This document shows, piece after piece, positions 26,881 through 38,597 of a stretch of 64,000 nt of DNA. The notes beneath the pieces are model-generated. The model had not been told where the DNA came from, did not search any database, and saw only the letters and a program-made list of their open reading frames with translations. This stretch comes from Anisakis pegreffii (taxonomy: Eukaryota; Nematoda; Chromadorea; Rhabditida; Anisakidae). A program made the position numbers and the translations under genes. The DNA is taken from NCBI GenBank assembly GCA_035041965.1, contig JAPYMA010000012.1:1-64000 (forward strand). Reading direction: 5' to 3'. The first letter of the stretch is position 1, and every line of letters begins with the position of its first letter.

Positions 26881-27209
26881 ATTTCGGTTATTATTTTGCT
26901 AACTGCAAAAATGAATTCGTTTGTGTTGAGACAAGTCAAACAATGGTTCGGGATATAGGGTGCGAGTTGCACTTTTGGTGTATCGTCCACCAACGGTGCT
27001 TATTTGCGAACGATACAATTAAAAAACTTTAGCAAATGATATTGTTCGTACGTTAACAGAGCATTGTGATTGTTCTAGAGTTCCTAAATTGTTCTCTTGA
27101 CAGATATTTGGCCTCACAGTGTCTGATCTCATGAGACGACTCTTAAGTGTGAAAATTTCAGGATTATTCGAGTTTTGAAGCTCTCAATCAGATTTAATTA
27201 ACCAAGAGA
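26881..27209. promoter_or_regulatory. Putative divergent promoter, MRPS24 / 58-residue membrane protein
   Basis: The 329 bp between the two start codons must carry the 5' ends of both genes. GTGAAAATTTCAG at 27148-27160 would be a good splice acceptor just upstream of the plus-strand gene (5' UTR intron or trans-splice site). No core promoter motif is certain. Confidence 0.4.
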
Positions 27210-27545
27210 ATGTTCCGAATAGTTGGCAGTGAAGATCAAGCCCCGCCACCACCCGAATCGAAGGGAATTATTTCAATGATATACTATGATCCTTTCAATT
27301 GGTTTGTTTCTGATCATCTCTTATTTTGTTCCATTCAAATTCAACTTATCACATCGTTTAGCATTTCTTTCATTAAGATCGAAGTGTTTTGTTTTTGCCG
27401 TCATTTAGACGTGAAATATTACCATCATCAGTTCACGATTGTCATGTATGTATCGTTCAGGAGTCTTTGCAAAGGAGCGGTAGGATTCATTTTGGGTGTT
27501 ATAGCGGCCAGGGTGGTTAGCGAGGAATGGGCATCAATGTCGTGA
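27210..27545 (+). CDS. Small single-helix membrane protein, 58 residues, unknown
   Basis: Two exons, 27210-27301 and 27461-27545, joined within a Trp codon (TG|G) by a GT-AG intron of 159 bp. The protein starts MFRIVGSEDQAPPPPESKG and has a helix-like segment KGAVGFILGVIAARVV near residues 35-50, then an acidic short tail EEWASMS. That is one potential membrane-spanning helix with a proline-rich N-terminus. Small proteins of this form are common in mitochondrial membrane complexes, and the divergent neighbour is a mitochondrial ribosomal protein, but I do not recognise the family. The MFRI start recalls TOMM5, yet the rest does not fit. The gene model is supported by the clean junction and phase only. 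Confidence 0.55.
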   Translation: MFRIVGSEDQAPPPPESKGIISMIYYDPFNWFVSDHLLFCSIQIQLITSFSISFIKIEVFCFCRHLDVKYYHHQFTIVMYVSFRSLCKGAVGFILGVIAARVVSEEWASMS

Positions 27546-28639
27546 ATTTTGTTGGATATATTATAGATTCGTTGTTGTCTGTTATTGGTTGTTGACGTAG
27601 TGCGACACTTTTTGTTTTCGTTATATTGTCTTACAGTGTGTTTTATAAATTAAAGAAGAACCGCATTTAATCGCTTTTGCACTTTTACGCATAATAAATC
27701 AAAACATTACTTCATATCCGGTCAATAACCATATCGTGAAAAGTTTTTTGCAGAATTCAGTTACACCCAAATTCTTGCCTCACTGGGAATCCTTCTGGAC
27801 AAATATTTCTTCATTGAATTCCCGAATCTCTAAGCATTGAATGGAATTCGCACTGTCGAAAGTTGGGTCGGCTGAAGTGAATAAATTCGTTTTCCATTGA
27901 TTACTGCTGGAAAATCTAGTACGTGCACATGTTTCGGTTTATGTGGTGAACGTCGATCACGATCCGTGATCTATTGTTGGCACATTCATAGGCAACATTC
28001 CACTCTTATGGTTTGATATTGGTCGTCGGGAGGAGTTACGTCAATTTCTAAACTTGTTCAAATAAAAAACGATCACAGTGTTCAAAAGAATCCGTAGTAA
28101 ATGATGATCTCTTGATTTACTACGGCCATCTGAAATGTTCGCAAGAGCATGAGTACATGAACTGCAGGCAACAAGATCTCATTAATATGGAAACACCTGA
28201 TTGGCTCATAAATCTGCTTAATGGTGACTTTATAAATGAATCAGACAAGCATAAATAAATCCAACCGGAGATAGATACTTAAAAAATGTTATCGAAATGA
28301 AGCTCATGCAAGGAAAATCCCATCCGAAATTTCGATATCAAAACCGCTTTCCGAAAGATATTCAAAACTGCGAAAATAAATCAGACTTTTGTTCGTCGCT
28401 TTTCTAATTTCGATTGTGGCTGTATATGGTTTCGACGTGGTTAATTAACTCCTTATTAAAGAAATCTTGAAACGATAATTCTGCGAGGACTTCCCATTAT
28501 AAGTACCATGGAATCTAGAATAACATCCTTAAGCACCAAGCACCAATGTTAATTACCTTGAAAGCATATTCAGGGAGATTAAAACCCAAGTTTATATTGG
28601 TATCTTAATCATTGGCATTTAAATTTGTGATGGAAGCAG

Positions 28640-29550
28640 TATTCGAATGATTTTCTGAAAGTACGTCACTTAAAATAGCCAAAGTAGCAATCCATCGCAA
28701 TATTCGAGGGACCCTACTTCTCAGGATTGCCAATATATATGAGCATATTTTGATACCGTTGAATCGAGAAGAATCTCCGCTTTCTTAAACTACATATTGT
28801 GTCGAAGGAATATGCTCTGTTACTCAAATATCCTTAATTTGCCTTCATATTGCTAATTCCTTTCATACATTGATCAGTGCAGATACAATGTATTCTAAAT
28901 GAATGGCTCAACTGGTTGATATGGTATCGGAAAATCGTCCATTCTACTTATAGTAAACAAAATCGCCCTTCAACATAAATGCCTTTCTGGAACTCGAGAA
29001 TCTGATGGTCGAGAGAAAATGACACGTTTCATTGTAAACCTGAGAGTACCGATGGTTTGAAAATGATGATCCTGATAATGCTTTTACTTGAAAATGGTGA
29101 TTTTGATTCTGTTTTCTTATACACATTGATCTATACAAATAACATGTTTGGAAAAGAGCGGCTCAGCTGCGTGAGATGGTTTCAGAAAATCATCAACACT
29201 ACTTAGAGTTAACAAAATCGCCCAATAGCAAATATACTTTTCAGAACGCATTTCAATCAAAATACCTAAAACGCCTGTCCAATACAATATTCAAGGGACC
29301 CTGATTTTCAAGTTTGCCAACCTATATGAGGATATTTTGGTACAGTTGAATCAAGAAGAAACTCGGCTTTCTGAAATTCACATCCTGCCACGTGAATGTG
29401 CTTTACTACTCAGATTTCCCTAATTTTCTGAAGGTGTATCACTTAAAATACCTAAAGCGCTGGCCCATCGCAATATTGGAGAGAACTTGGTACTCAGCTT
29501 CGCCAATCTACATGTGGATATTTTTCGCATACCAAAATTGTAGGAAGATG
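28640..29550 (+). repeat. Diverged tandem/dispersed repeat block related to the 60-64 kb satellite
   Basis: Three diverged copies of a segment with the order TCACTTAAAATA(G/C)C, (C)CATCGCAATATT, GGGACCCT, GCCAA.(A/C)TATATGAG.ATATTTTG are seen starting near 28660, 29258 and 29438. Between them are two copies of a second module, (A)GAAAATC.TC.A..CTACTTA, followed by AACAAAATCGCCC, near 28925 and 29185. The block also contains GAATCGAGAAGAATCTCCGC (28763), matching the core of the 60-64 kb array (GATTGAGCAGAATCT). Copies are heavily diverged and ends are approximate. Confidence 0.65.
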
Positions 29551-30041
29551 AGATAGTGTAGGGGAATTTTCACTCATTGTTTGATCTTCTTCGCCAACCA
29601 GAACTCATGGTTTTGCAAAATCAGAGAATAGATTCAGAATACACAAGATGAGCTGCTCCACAAGGTATATAAACAAGTTGTTTCTCGAAACTTTAGTGCT
29701 TGAATAGATCGAATACGGCTTACAGCTTAGTGAATCGGTACAGTTTCCGTGTGGCTTACCGAAGTGAGATCTGGCCAATAAACACAGAGTAAAACATGTT
29801 AATGTACAGATCAATATGCCCCACGAACATCAACTGATTCCCAAAAATGTGGACATCGCACAAAGGTTGAATATCTTGATGTTGAGTAAAATAAGCATTC
29901 CCTTGCAATTTACTATGGATCCTTTATCTACCTCCTATCTTTAATCGCGATCTTTTGCGAAGACGGGTGCTTTCATACATATTATCCTTGACATATTTAC
30001 GTCTCATGGGTGTCAGGGTCTTCTGCTGGTGAATTTTATTA

Positions 30042-30471
30042 TTGGGTTGGTGCATAAGTTCGTGCGCTTTCATTCAAATTCAATTATTCCGGTGAAAGTG
30101 TACGTTTCCGGAGGAATTCGATGGTCATATACCAATCGATAGTGTGTTTTCTGCTCTTCGCAACTATCTTAGACGGTCTACTGCAGTTTTGTTTTCTTTG
30201 GATTTTCAACATGACGAAATGAAGTGTTAGGTGGACGAAAAAACGCATTTTCGATAAGTGCTAGTTTTTACATTCAGTCAGGGCTCAACCGGCCAAACCA
30301 CAAGAGAACTGTGTGAAACGAAATCATCAGAATGTTCACATCCATCCAATCATCAAATTATCAGAATCCGCGAAACCAGACGTTCACCCTAGGAAGGCAA
30401 TGAAAACCCTCGGAAACGTGGACTTTGGCCGGAATAATTGAATTTGAATAAAAACGCACGAACCAACCCAT
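30042..30471 (+). mobile_element. Internally deleted mariner element (MITE-like)
   Basis: A TA dinucleotide flanks each end (30040-30041 and 30472-30473). The left end reads TTGGGTTGGTGCATAAGTTC. The right end, inverted, reads ATGGGTTGGTTCGTGCG and then matches the left end through ATTCAAATTCAATTATTCCG. The inverted repeats therefore span about 50 bp, with one 7-bp deletion on the right. The internal sequence keeps two in-order relics of a mariner transposase: a THFR..LVFTFSQGST piece like the N-terminal helix-turn-helix (with a stop), and a KPDVHPRKAM piece like the block before the second catalytic Asp. It is 430 bp, far shorter than a complete 1.3-kb mariner, and cannot encode transposase. 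Confidence 0.9.
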
Positions 30472-31126
30472 TAGTTTTTTAATTGAAGTCTTTGAGTTTA
30501 CGCTAGCGATTATCTATTCAAGAAGTCATTTATCTGAGCTTACATTTAGATTCCAGTCAAATTATCGCTCCTCTCTCTTCAAGCGTAAGCATATTTATTG
30601 GCCACTTTCGAAACAGACTAGAGAATATTGGAATGATTGGAAACAAGTTCATTGTTTTTTAGATCCGTTGTTTTTCAACAAGTCCAGTTCATTGGTTTCC
30701 AGAATTGTCCCTTTTACTTGCTACTTTTACCAACTGACACACGACATCACTCATGTTCAGGCATACTGCTCTATATTCTTCAGTGAATTACTCGAGTGGT
30801 CATAATGAAGGTTCACGTGATCTTTCATGATGCCTTGCCATTTTTTCACAACAAATTCACGCTATCGAAGCGATTGAACATCATCGCATGAGTCAAACCA
30901 TCATTTTCCCTTCGCATTTGCACTTCAGGATAAATTTGTATTCGATTTCAGAAACTTCAAGCCACAATCCCCAGTTGCTTTCCAGCAGTTAATATTACGG
31001 AGAGAAAGTTTACCTATTAACATTTAATATGTGTGATTGTTGAAAGGTTTTTCGCTGGATAATCCGAGAGTTTATATAAATTTGCATTGTAATAGAATAA
31101 TGACTGTAAAATCTATTAATTCACAA

Positions 31127-31603
31127 TTAATTTATTGTCATATCGGTATATGGCGACATTATTGTGACGTGGCAAACGTGTTGGTCGTCATAACAAACAT
31201 TAGAAATAGCGACTGTTAGATGGATGGATCGGTACACATATATTAGAACGTTTAGAGGGAATGAAAGCATTTCGAACGTTATATGCAAGGTGACAGCAGG
31301 AGTAGTCATGACATGAATCAGTTTTCGACAGAACTGACGGTGAAAAGAAATTGGAGCGGGATTGCTTATTAGAGCACTAGCATCTCTCTGACTGATTCGT
31401 TCCTCTCCTTGAAACTTTTTAAGATTCATTTTGCTATGAAACCGGTTCACTGGTGAAATTATCCTCTTGTGATACCACTCAGATGTTAGAGCAAATTCAG
31501 TTGAAACGTTTGATCTGAACACCGCTTGATTGATGTCAACGAAATCGGTGATTATGATATGAAACTTTCTGATGTAATTTATCTCCACAAATCTTATCAC
31601 CAA
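31127..31603 (-). CDS. Orphan open frame, 158 codons
   Basis: This is the longest uninterrupted frame in the intergenic region between 27.5 and 32.0 kb. The translation is of mixed composition, rich in Ile, Val and His, with no signal peptide, clear membrane helix or motif that I recognise. There are no flanking exon partners that I can see. In AT-rich DNA such a frame can arise by chance, so it is listed only as a candidate. Confidence 0.15.
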   Translation of the reverse strand: MVIRFVEINYIRKFHIIITDFVDINQAVFRSNVSTEFALTSEWYHKRIISPVNRFHSKMNLKKFQGEERISQRDASALISNPAPISFHRQFCRKLIHVMTTPAVTLHITFEMLSFPLNVLIYVYRSIHLTVAISNVCYDDQHVCHVTIMSPYTDMTIN

Positions 31604-31998
31604 CTCAGTCAGTAATTAGTCGATTAGTCATATTATCTCACGCTTCGTTAATATATTTGTTAATCATATTAATCATATTATCTCTTTACCACTTTTCTCA
31701 ATATTGTCACGCTTCGTTTCTCCATTGATTGGTAACCTGTTTTGTTTTTTTTTCATCGAGACCCTCATCATATTCTTAAAATTTGTTTGGGAATTGTTTT
31801 CGTTCTCTTATTGCAGTCTGTTGTGTCATTTTATTGACCAAATAACGATGAGTTTAAAGATATTTTGAGAACAATTCAGTGGTACGACTTGAAAGTTGGA
31901 CGAATTAGTTTACGGAATCGTAAATCGAAGAGAGTTGCTATAATCACGATTGCATTATTTGATTAGTGTAATAAAGGAAATAAATTGCAGCCACTCAA

Positions 31999-34900
31999 AT
32001 GCTATTCATATACAGTTTCTACGGGTTGAGTGTTCTTTGTGCTGCACTGTATTTGTACACTCGATCAAAAGTGACAACCTCAGAAGATGTGCAATTTTTG
32101 GGTTTCCAACGAACGTATCTCATTGTTTATCTACTCGCTGTTGGTGAGTTTTTTGTGAACATATCCATGCATATTTTTGGTTTCATTTCATCTGATCTCA
32201 ATTGCTTGCTCTACCTGCTTGCAATGCATTTGGTTCTTATCTTATCGCAGTTTGAGGACTTCTTTCGAATCATTTTCGATCCGAACAAACTCTTATCACT
32301 CGTCTAAAAAGGCTTTCAAAAGTAATTCCTTTTTTTTTCAAAGTCCAATGTCATGAAATCTTTTGGTAAACATTTATCTGTGTAAAAATCAAAATAGCAC
32401 GAAAAAAAATCGCTTGTTCGCCTCATCGCTAACAATGAGCGTCGCCGGCCACATTTTAATGTATCTATCTCATTAATCAGCTTTCATCGAAATTCCGAAA
32501 TGTTTGAATCGATTGGAAACACTCTGATCAATGGTTTCTTGATTTGTTGATTTGTAAATAAGTCTGCTTGAAGCCGGTGACTGGCTGCAAGGACCACATG
32601 TTTATGCGTTATACGAGTCGTATGGAATGTCAAAACATGACATTGAATTGCTTTTCGTCGCTGGTTTCGGCTCGAGTCTCGTCTTTGGAACTTTCATAGC
32701 ATCTATTGCGGATAAATAGTTTGTTCGATTTGTTTTTTCATAAACTATCCACTTCAGCCAATTATCTACGTATTCATTCATTCCATCAGCAATTACAGAT
32801 CATTACGAGTTTATATCTCTTTTATTACATTCTTCTCTCCTTGACATCGTTTTTTTTCATACCGCCAACGATAAGATCGGAGGGACTTAGCCGTTTCCAT
32901 GGAATTCTAATTTTAATTATTGATTTGGCAATCATAAAGGTACAGGACTACTCTGCCCAAAGATTTCTAAGGAGAGAGGCTCGAATCGAGCCCAAAAATA
33001 CACTCCGATTGATCTAGGAAACATATGTCCAGTGGTCGCTCAGACTGACTGTTGAAAGCAATTAGAATTGCTACCAACTTATGCTATGAGATGAACAGTG
33101 TTTGTTGGTGTTTCGAATAGTTATTTTGTTTCGACTTGATAATATTGCAATTGAAATGTGAACGATTGTGAGATTATGAGACAAGATTAGGACTGTATGA
33201 AGTATGAGAACATCACAGGGAATGATTTGTAATATCGAATAAATCATCTATGTATACAAGTCAACTGATGATCTTGATTGATAGAGGTGTTAGTCAGTAA
33301 ACCGGGTTATCGAATATCTTTACACGAATACGTTTAGTCACAAAAGTAAGTCGTACTTGAGGTCAACTGGATAAGAGAGAGTATGTGACAAGCAACGAGA
33401 TAACTTAAAAGATATCCTAAAAGTTAATATGATTTTGTTTAATATATCAATGGAAGAATTCATTTCAGTGGACGCAAATCGAATTGTTTCCTATACGCAG
33501 TACTGTATTCAGCAGCCTGCGTCACGAAACATTTTGCGAATTTTTGGATTTTAATGATTGGACGTTTATTGGGCGGTATTGCTACGTCTATTTTGTACAG
33601 CGCTTTTGAATCATGGCTTGTTTTTGAGCACAATAAGGTTACATTTATCATTGGGATAGAAATTGTTGCGACAAACAAATACAGTAGACACTCTGATATG
33701 TCCACCAGAATTTATGCATTACCATTCAGAACCAACGGTCTCATCGAGCTGAACGATTCTTTTGAATCGTTTGAGATCGGAAGATCGAACTCAAAATTTG
33801 AGACTGACTATCAAGTGAGATAAGTCTCCCAATGATATTTTTGAAACCGTTCCTCGAAAATAACTGAATTTGAAGCGTGGTTTCAACGATCAGTTACTGT
33901 CGACAATATTTTCACATGCGACACTCGGTAATTCATTGGTTGCGATTATATCGGGCGTTGTGGCGCAATACGCTGCGGATTTTTTCGGATTTGTGTGAGC
34001 TTTTTGGATGTTGTTTTTTTAAAATCTGAGACTGCATATATTCTAACAAATATCGTGAAAATTAAAAAATTTTTTCAATTCTCCAAATTCTTGAATATAC
34101 ACTTTGCTAGTTGAAATTGTTTGGAATATTGAAGATATTTAAAAATTATTCGAAATTCAAGTTGTTCTATGTCGCACCACTTTAATGCGTATGCAAATTC
34201 AGTGCTCCGTTCGATGCCTCTATGGCCGTGTTAACAATAATGGCAGGTATACTCATCTTTACATGGCCTGAAAATTATGGTGATCAAAAAGCAGAAGTTC
34301 ATCAACATTTTATTGATGCTGTTCATATGATGAAAAACGGTAATCTATACTTGTTAGCACAGGATTTCCTCACTGAACAAATTCTGCTCATTTTGAGCAG
34401 TGTTGTTCGTTGAACCAAAAATTCGGTGGTTCATCTAAAGCACTACTGAAATCTCGAATGTGAGCCATTTGACAGTTGCAATCGCCAGTCAACAGTTTAA
34501 CTTCATTAGACTTGCATCAACGATCCAATAAAATAGCAAATTTGCTTACAAATGGCATCTATCGTATCGGTCCTATACTGCACCAAGACCATTTAAAAAT
34601 AACACACTCAAAATTTGACTCTCCAAAAGGCGTATACTCGAAATCGGAACTGAAACGCGTTTCAGATGGTAAAGTGATCTGTTTGGGTCTCATTCAAAGT
34701 CTCTTCGAAGGCGCGATGTATGTATTCGTTTTGGAATGGACTCCAGCACTAACACTGGCCAGTTTAGGTGATCGTATACCACACGGTTATATATTCGCAT
34801 CGTTTATGGTGGCCATTATGATGGGCTCATCCATCTTCAAAGTGCTCAGCAAATATCACAGACCTGAATCTTTTATGAGGTTACCTCGTTCAGTCTTCTT

Positions 34901-35296
34901 TGCGCTTTCTGCGCATACATTTGACGTTGATAATCTGTGATCACAATCATGATCTAATTAAAGCACTGCAAACATTTCAGAGTGGTATTACTGATATCAT
35001 GCTTTTGTTTGGCAGTGCCCATCATACTGCCACAACATGCCTATTGTGTATTCCCAGCATTTTTGCTGTTCGAAGTATGCGTTGGTATATTCTGGCCAGC
35101 GATGGGCTATATGCGAGGTATCTATATACCAGAGCAAACACGTTCCACCATAATGAACTTCTGTCGAATACCGCTGAATATGATCGTTATAACGATCCTT
35201 TTACAAAACCTTAAAATGCATATCATCTTCCAATCGTGCGTTATTTTCCTCATACTCGCCACTCTAGCACAACATTTTCTCTACAGGTTTGTTTAA
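31999..35296 (+). CDS. MFSD5: MFSD5-like major facilitator (molybdate-transporter family)
   Basis: Multi-spanning membrane transporter of the MFS, closest to MFSD5/MOT2, a family linked to molybdate uptake. Exons: 31999-32143, 32574-32718, 33469-33637, 33876-33994, 34203-34339, 34666-34879 and 34981-35296, in phase to 414 residues (human about 450). Matches in order: ADWLQ-like AGDWLQGPHVYALYESYG, FGSSLVFGTFIASIADKYGR, the MFS loop 2-3 signature; then YSAACVTKHF, GRLLGGIATSILYSAFESW, SLVAIISGVVA, FTWPENYGDQ, GLIQSLFEGAMYVFVLEWTP, IFASFMVAIMMGSS and VCVGIFWPAMGYMRG. Repeated hydrophobic segments fit about twelve helices. The C-terminus is the least certain: read-through gives ...LYRFV and stop at 35296, while a GT donor in the same place could lead to another end. 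Substrate is inferred from family only. Confidence 0.93.
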
Positions 35297-36798
35297 TTGA
35301 TTCTTATTTCTAGAACAGGTAATCGCCGAGTTACAACCACCGACAGTCTTGCTGTAGGTCAGATTTGGTCGTGAATCTGACTACAGTTTTGATAATGAAC
35401 TGCCACAAAACATTCACACCTCTACATGTTTCATCAGGAATTGCTCATAAACAATATCGTGACATATTGGAAGCTCGGTTCATGAAATCATTTCGTTCCA
35501 ACGCTTTGTTCGTGAAGTGAACATTCCATAAAATGAATCGCCTTTTTTCATTGTAATCAATGCGAAGTGACTTAACTACTTGCCGTCGACCCAATTTTTA
35601 CTTCAAGTTTCCGTCGATACGTAGAATAACAATAGGTCCATCGGTAGATTGTTTCTGGAGTTCAGAACACGATGGGAAAGTGAGAATGAAGTATTCAGTT
35701 GGAATCAGAGTCACTTCCATTAGTAATTTCCGGAGCAATGCTTCCGGATATTGTCTCGTAATCTCCAGTAGCTTCGAAAGATTTCTACTTGAAGTTTCAT
35801 CATTAGGACCTCAGAGGCTCTTGCACGAATACAGCTTTCTGCCATAGACCAGAACAGTACCATTCCAGTGATGAAAACTGACAAACACATTGCGGCGACA
35901 CTCAAAAAGGACAATGTACTACTTGACAAATACTCTTCAACAAGTCGAAGACTACCAAGAAACAGTCAAAATCTTTTAAAGACTCTCTCGCACCGCTGAA
36001 ACATCAATCAAAAATGCTTTCAAAACAAGCATTTTTCATAAACCAAAAACAAATTTCGCTGGACGTTTTGTTCCTAACCCGAATTGTACGTAAACCGATG
36101 CGTCCATAAACCGAGCTTCCACAATATAAACATTTGACAGTTTCAGGTGTATTAACATACATTATAAACAACATCACTTTAATTGAGCATTCAGAGTCTC
36201 AAATGAGTTCAGAGTTTCAGCTACAAAACTTGGAAAAGAAAACTGTATTAATGGATGTCAGCAGTAATACGAGCTCATTTTAAACATCTGAGATATCATT
36301 ACGGTTATCTCAAAACACTTTTACTGGGGAAATTTTCCGCTTTAAGCACTTTAAACGAGGAATTTTTTTTGGCATTCTTTGTTACAAGTACGGTTGATTC
36401 TCTCGAATCGAATGATCGTAACTCGGCGATTATCTACAGTAAGCGAATATATGAATATGTCACAATTATGTATTTCACGGAAAGTTTCATTTAAATTCCG
36501 TTTTTCAACTTCACTGCATGCTGTAATTTTGGTCTTCTAATTCATTTGGGATCATTACTAATTTTAATCTGATTGTGAGCAGACCGTTTTTTGCGAATGA
36601 ATTTTAAGAGTCTGTCTCAATGGACTGGTTTTGTATAGATAGAATTTTTGCATGCGTGGTGTTGCCGTTTTGACGAGATTAGCTTGCAAATTAATGGCGT
36701 GTGATTATGGGTTAGGTTTAGTGGTTGATTAACGACACTGCTTGTTGTTAGTTAGTTATGGGAAGATTAATGTTTTGAATTAGCACTAGCACTGTTCA
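35297..36798. other. Spacer after MFSD5, no clear gene
   Basis: Short open frames on both strands (35560-35847, 35720-35929, 36255-36494) show no recognisable domains. Any 5' exons of the putative terminal exon at 36799 would lie here, but I could not identify them. Confidence 0.4.
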
Positions 36799-37136
36799 GA
36801 CGCATTCTGTCGTTGAATACTAGCAAAGCGGAGTTTGACGGCACAATCACATCAGTAAACGCAAACACACCAAACAATACGCCATCGTCTTCACCTGTAA
36901 CCCAACAAACAAATAACAATCGGCAAAATTCAACGAAACCACCTCAACAATTCTACTCAAAACCAATTGCCGAACAAACACTTAAACGTCAAGATTCATT
37001 ATCGATTATTAAAGACCCGCAACATCAATCGATTACCATGTCGTCTGATCGATCAAAATCGCTAAATGATCAAAACGTTGTCAACAAGAACAACAACTTG
37101 AGTAAACCATCGCCGTGCAATAACGACTCATCATGA
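36799..37136 (+). CDS. Possible terminal exon, Ser/Asn/Gln/Pro-rich
   Basis: CACTGTTCAG just upstream is a good splice acceptor. It opens a frame of about 112 residues ending at TGA 37134-37136. Composition is strongly biased to Ser, Asn, Gln, Thr and Pro (for example NTPNNTPSSSPVTQQTNNN and KPPQQFYSKP), with scattered Lys/Arg, as in disordered tails of regulatory proteins. Biased composition can also come from CAA/AAC-rich DNA, but the run is not a simple repeat. No partner exon or domain is found, so identity is unknown. Confidence 0.35.
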
Positions 37137-38597
37137 TCAGTATTCATTGTTTCGTGCATGTCGCGCGATAACTCATTCACACTCTGCATGATCCATAAGC
37201 ATGCATATGTTTCCTCTTTATGTGCTCCTCTCCATTATTCATTGTCGCATAATTTATGGTAGTCTTCATTGGTAATTTTGAATCGCTTCACACTTAGAGA
37301 TGTTCGATCCACGTAGGTCGCATTTCTTCATAGCTATGAAGAAGTGCCACTATAGTATATTCTGAACGATTTTCATCAGAATCTCAAAGCCGAAATGTCT
37401 AAAGCGCTTTTGGCCGAAAAGTGCACTGCATATTCGCAATATTGCTCTCGATAGTAGTGTGAACAGCAATAGTGACAGTGCCAACGTAACAACAACAATG
37501 ACACCCTGAAATGACAACGCTTACCAGCCTCATCCAACACGCTTTCAACAGCTCACTTGAAATGTTGCCGCTTTGCCATTGCATTGAATATTCACCACGA
37601 TATCATAACAACATTATCCACATGAACGTTCCCTCATCAATGAATATCTTGTAAGATGAGTGATGCCGAAATGAGTCTAATCTTAGTCAGTAAGTGTTCA
37701 CCCTTGCACCATTTCAGGCAAAGTGCACTTGAGAAACCAGAGATTTTTAACAGCAATCAACAAACAAAGGATATGCGAAGTAAAGATATGTGAGCAATTT
37801 TATGTGCAATAATGAATTTGTGCTTGTTTTTGTGGTCGTTTTAGTTTGAGTGATTCGTTGCTATGCTTTACGTTTGGATATTAACAATAACAATGATCAC
37901 AGACACACTGCTTTTCAAACGATGCAATTGTCATATAAGAATACAACAAATCGCTTATGAATGCAACTAACCACGAATCGCTTGTTCATTTCAGTATTGT
38001 CGAATCGAAACTGCCTCTGATCAGTTCTCACGGTGAGATGGATGACGTATAACGACCATTCACCAATCATTTATACACCTTCTCATTGTTAAGTTATGTG
38101 ATCGAATTTGTTTTCTTGTGCACTGTTAATGACTGTCGTTCGTAAATAACGAACCTTTGTTAATATGAAACATCAATTCTATGATGTGCATGCAATCTAT
38201 CTTGTCAACTCAATGAACTTTACGCAAATTTATAAAATCCCAGCAGTGATTGACTGAATCACCGATTTTTTCAAAGTATTTTCCAGTGTCTCTAAACAGA
38301 ATCTCCGCATTAATCAATTTATTTCGCTCTAACATTGTGATATATAACAAACAATTGTTGTTCTCTTTCTTTTAAGTCTTCCTTCAGAAAACAATGACCA
38401 TCGTTGGAAGATTGGGATATTAAACTTTATAATCACGGGTTAAACGTTCACATTATTTCAAATCACAACTACTTGAAAATAACGACATTGTATCAGACAT
38501 ACACAATGAAACGTTTCAAATTGCGTTCATATTCACAGAAATGTCACCTCATATAGATAACGAAAATAAAATCGCAGTTGATCAAATAATGAAATAT
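37137..38597. other. Intergenic region, 3' of GABA transaminase
   Basis: No coding similarity seen. It contains the presumed 3' UTR and poly(A) site of the minus-strand GABA transaminase; AATAAA on that strand occurs around 38320. Confidence 0.4.

Larger units (their letters stand above)
27546..31998. other. Intergenic region with repeats
   Basis: About 4.4 kb between the small membrane protein gene and MFSD5. It holds a diverged repeat block (28.6-29.55 kb) and a mariner remnant (30.04-30.47 kb), described separately. It also has a 158-codon open frame on the minus strand (31127-31603). The rest shows no coding similarity. Confidence 0.5.

Noticed and set aside
34476..34665. Open frame continuous with MFSD5 exon 6
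   Set aside because: Family alignment places the junction at 34666 (TTTCAG, then DGKVICLG); the open stretch before it has no counterpart and fits an intron.
35287..35318. An extra intron at the end of MFSD5
   Set aside because: A GT at 35287 and AGs at 35312 and 35317 would give introns of only 26-32 bp, below a credible minimum; read-through to the stop at 35296 is simpler.
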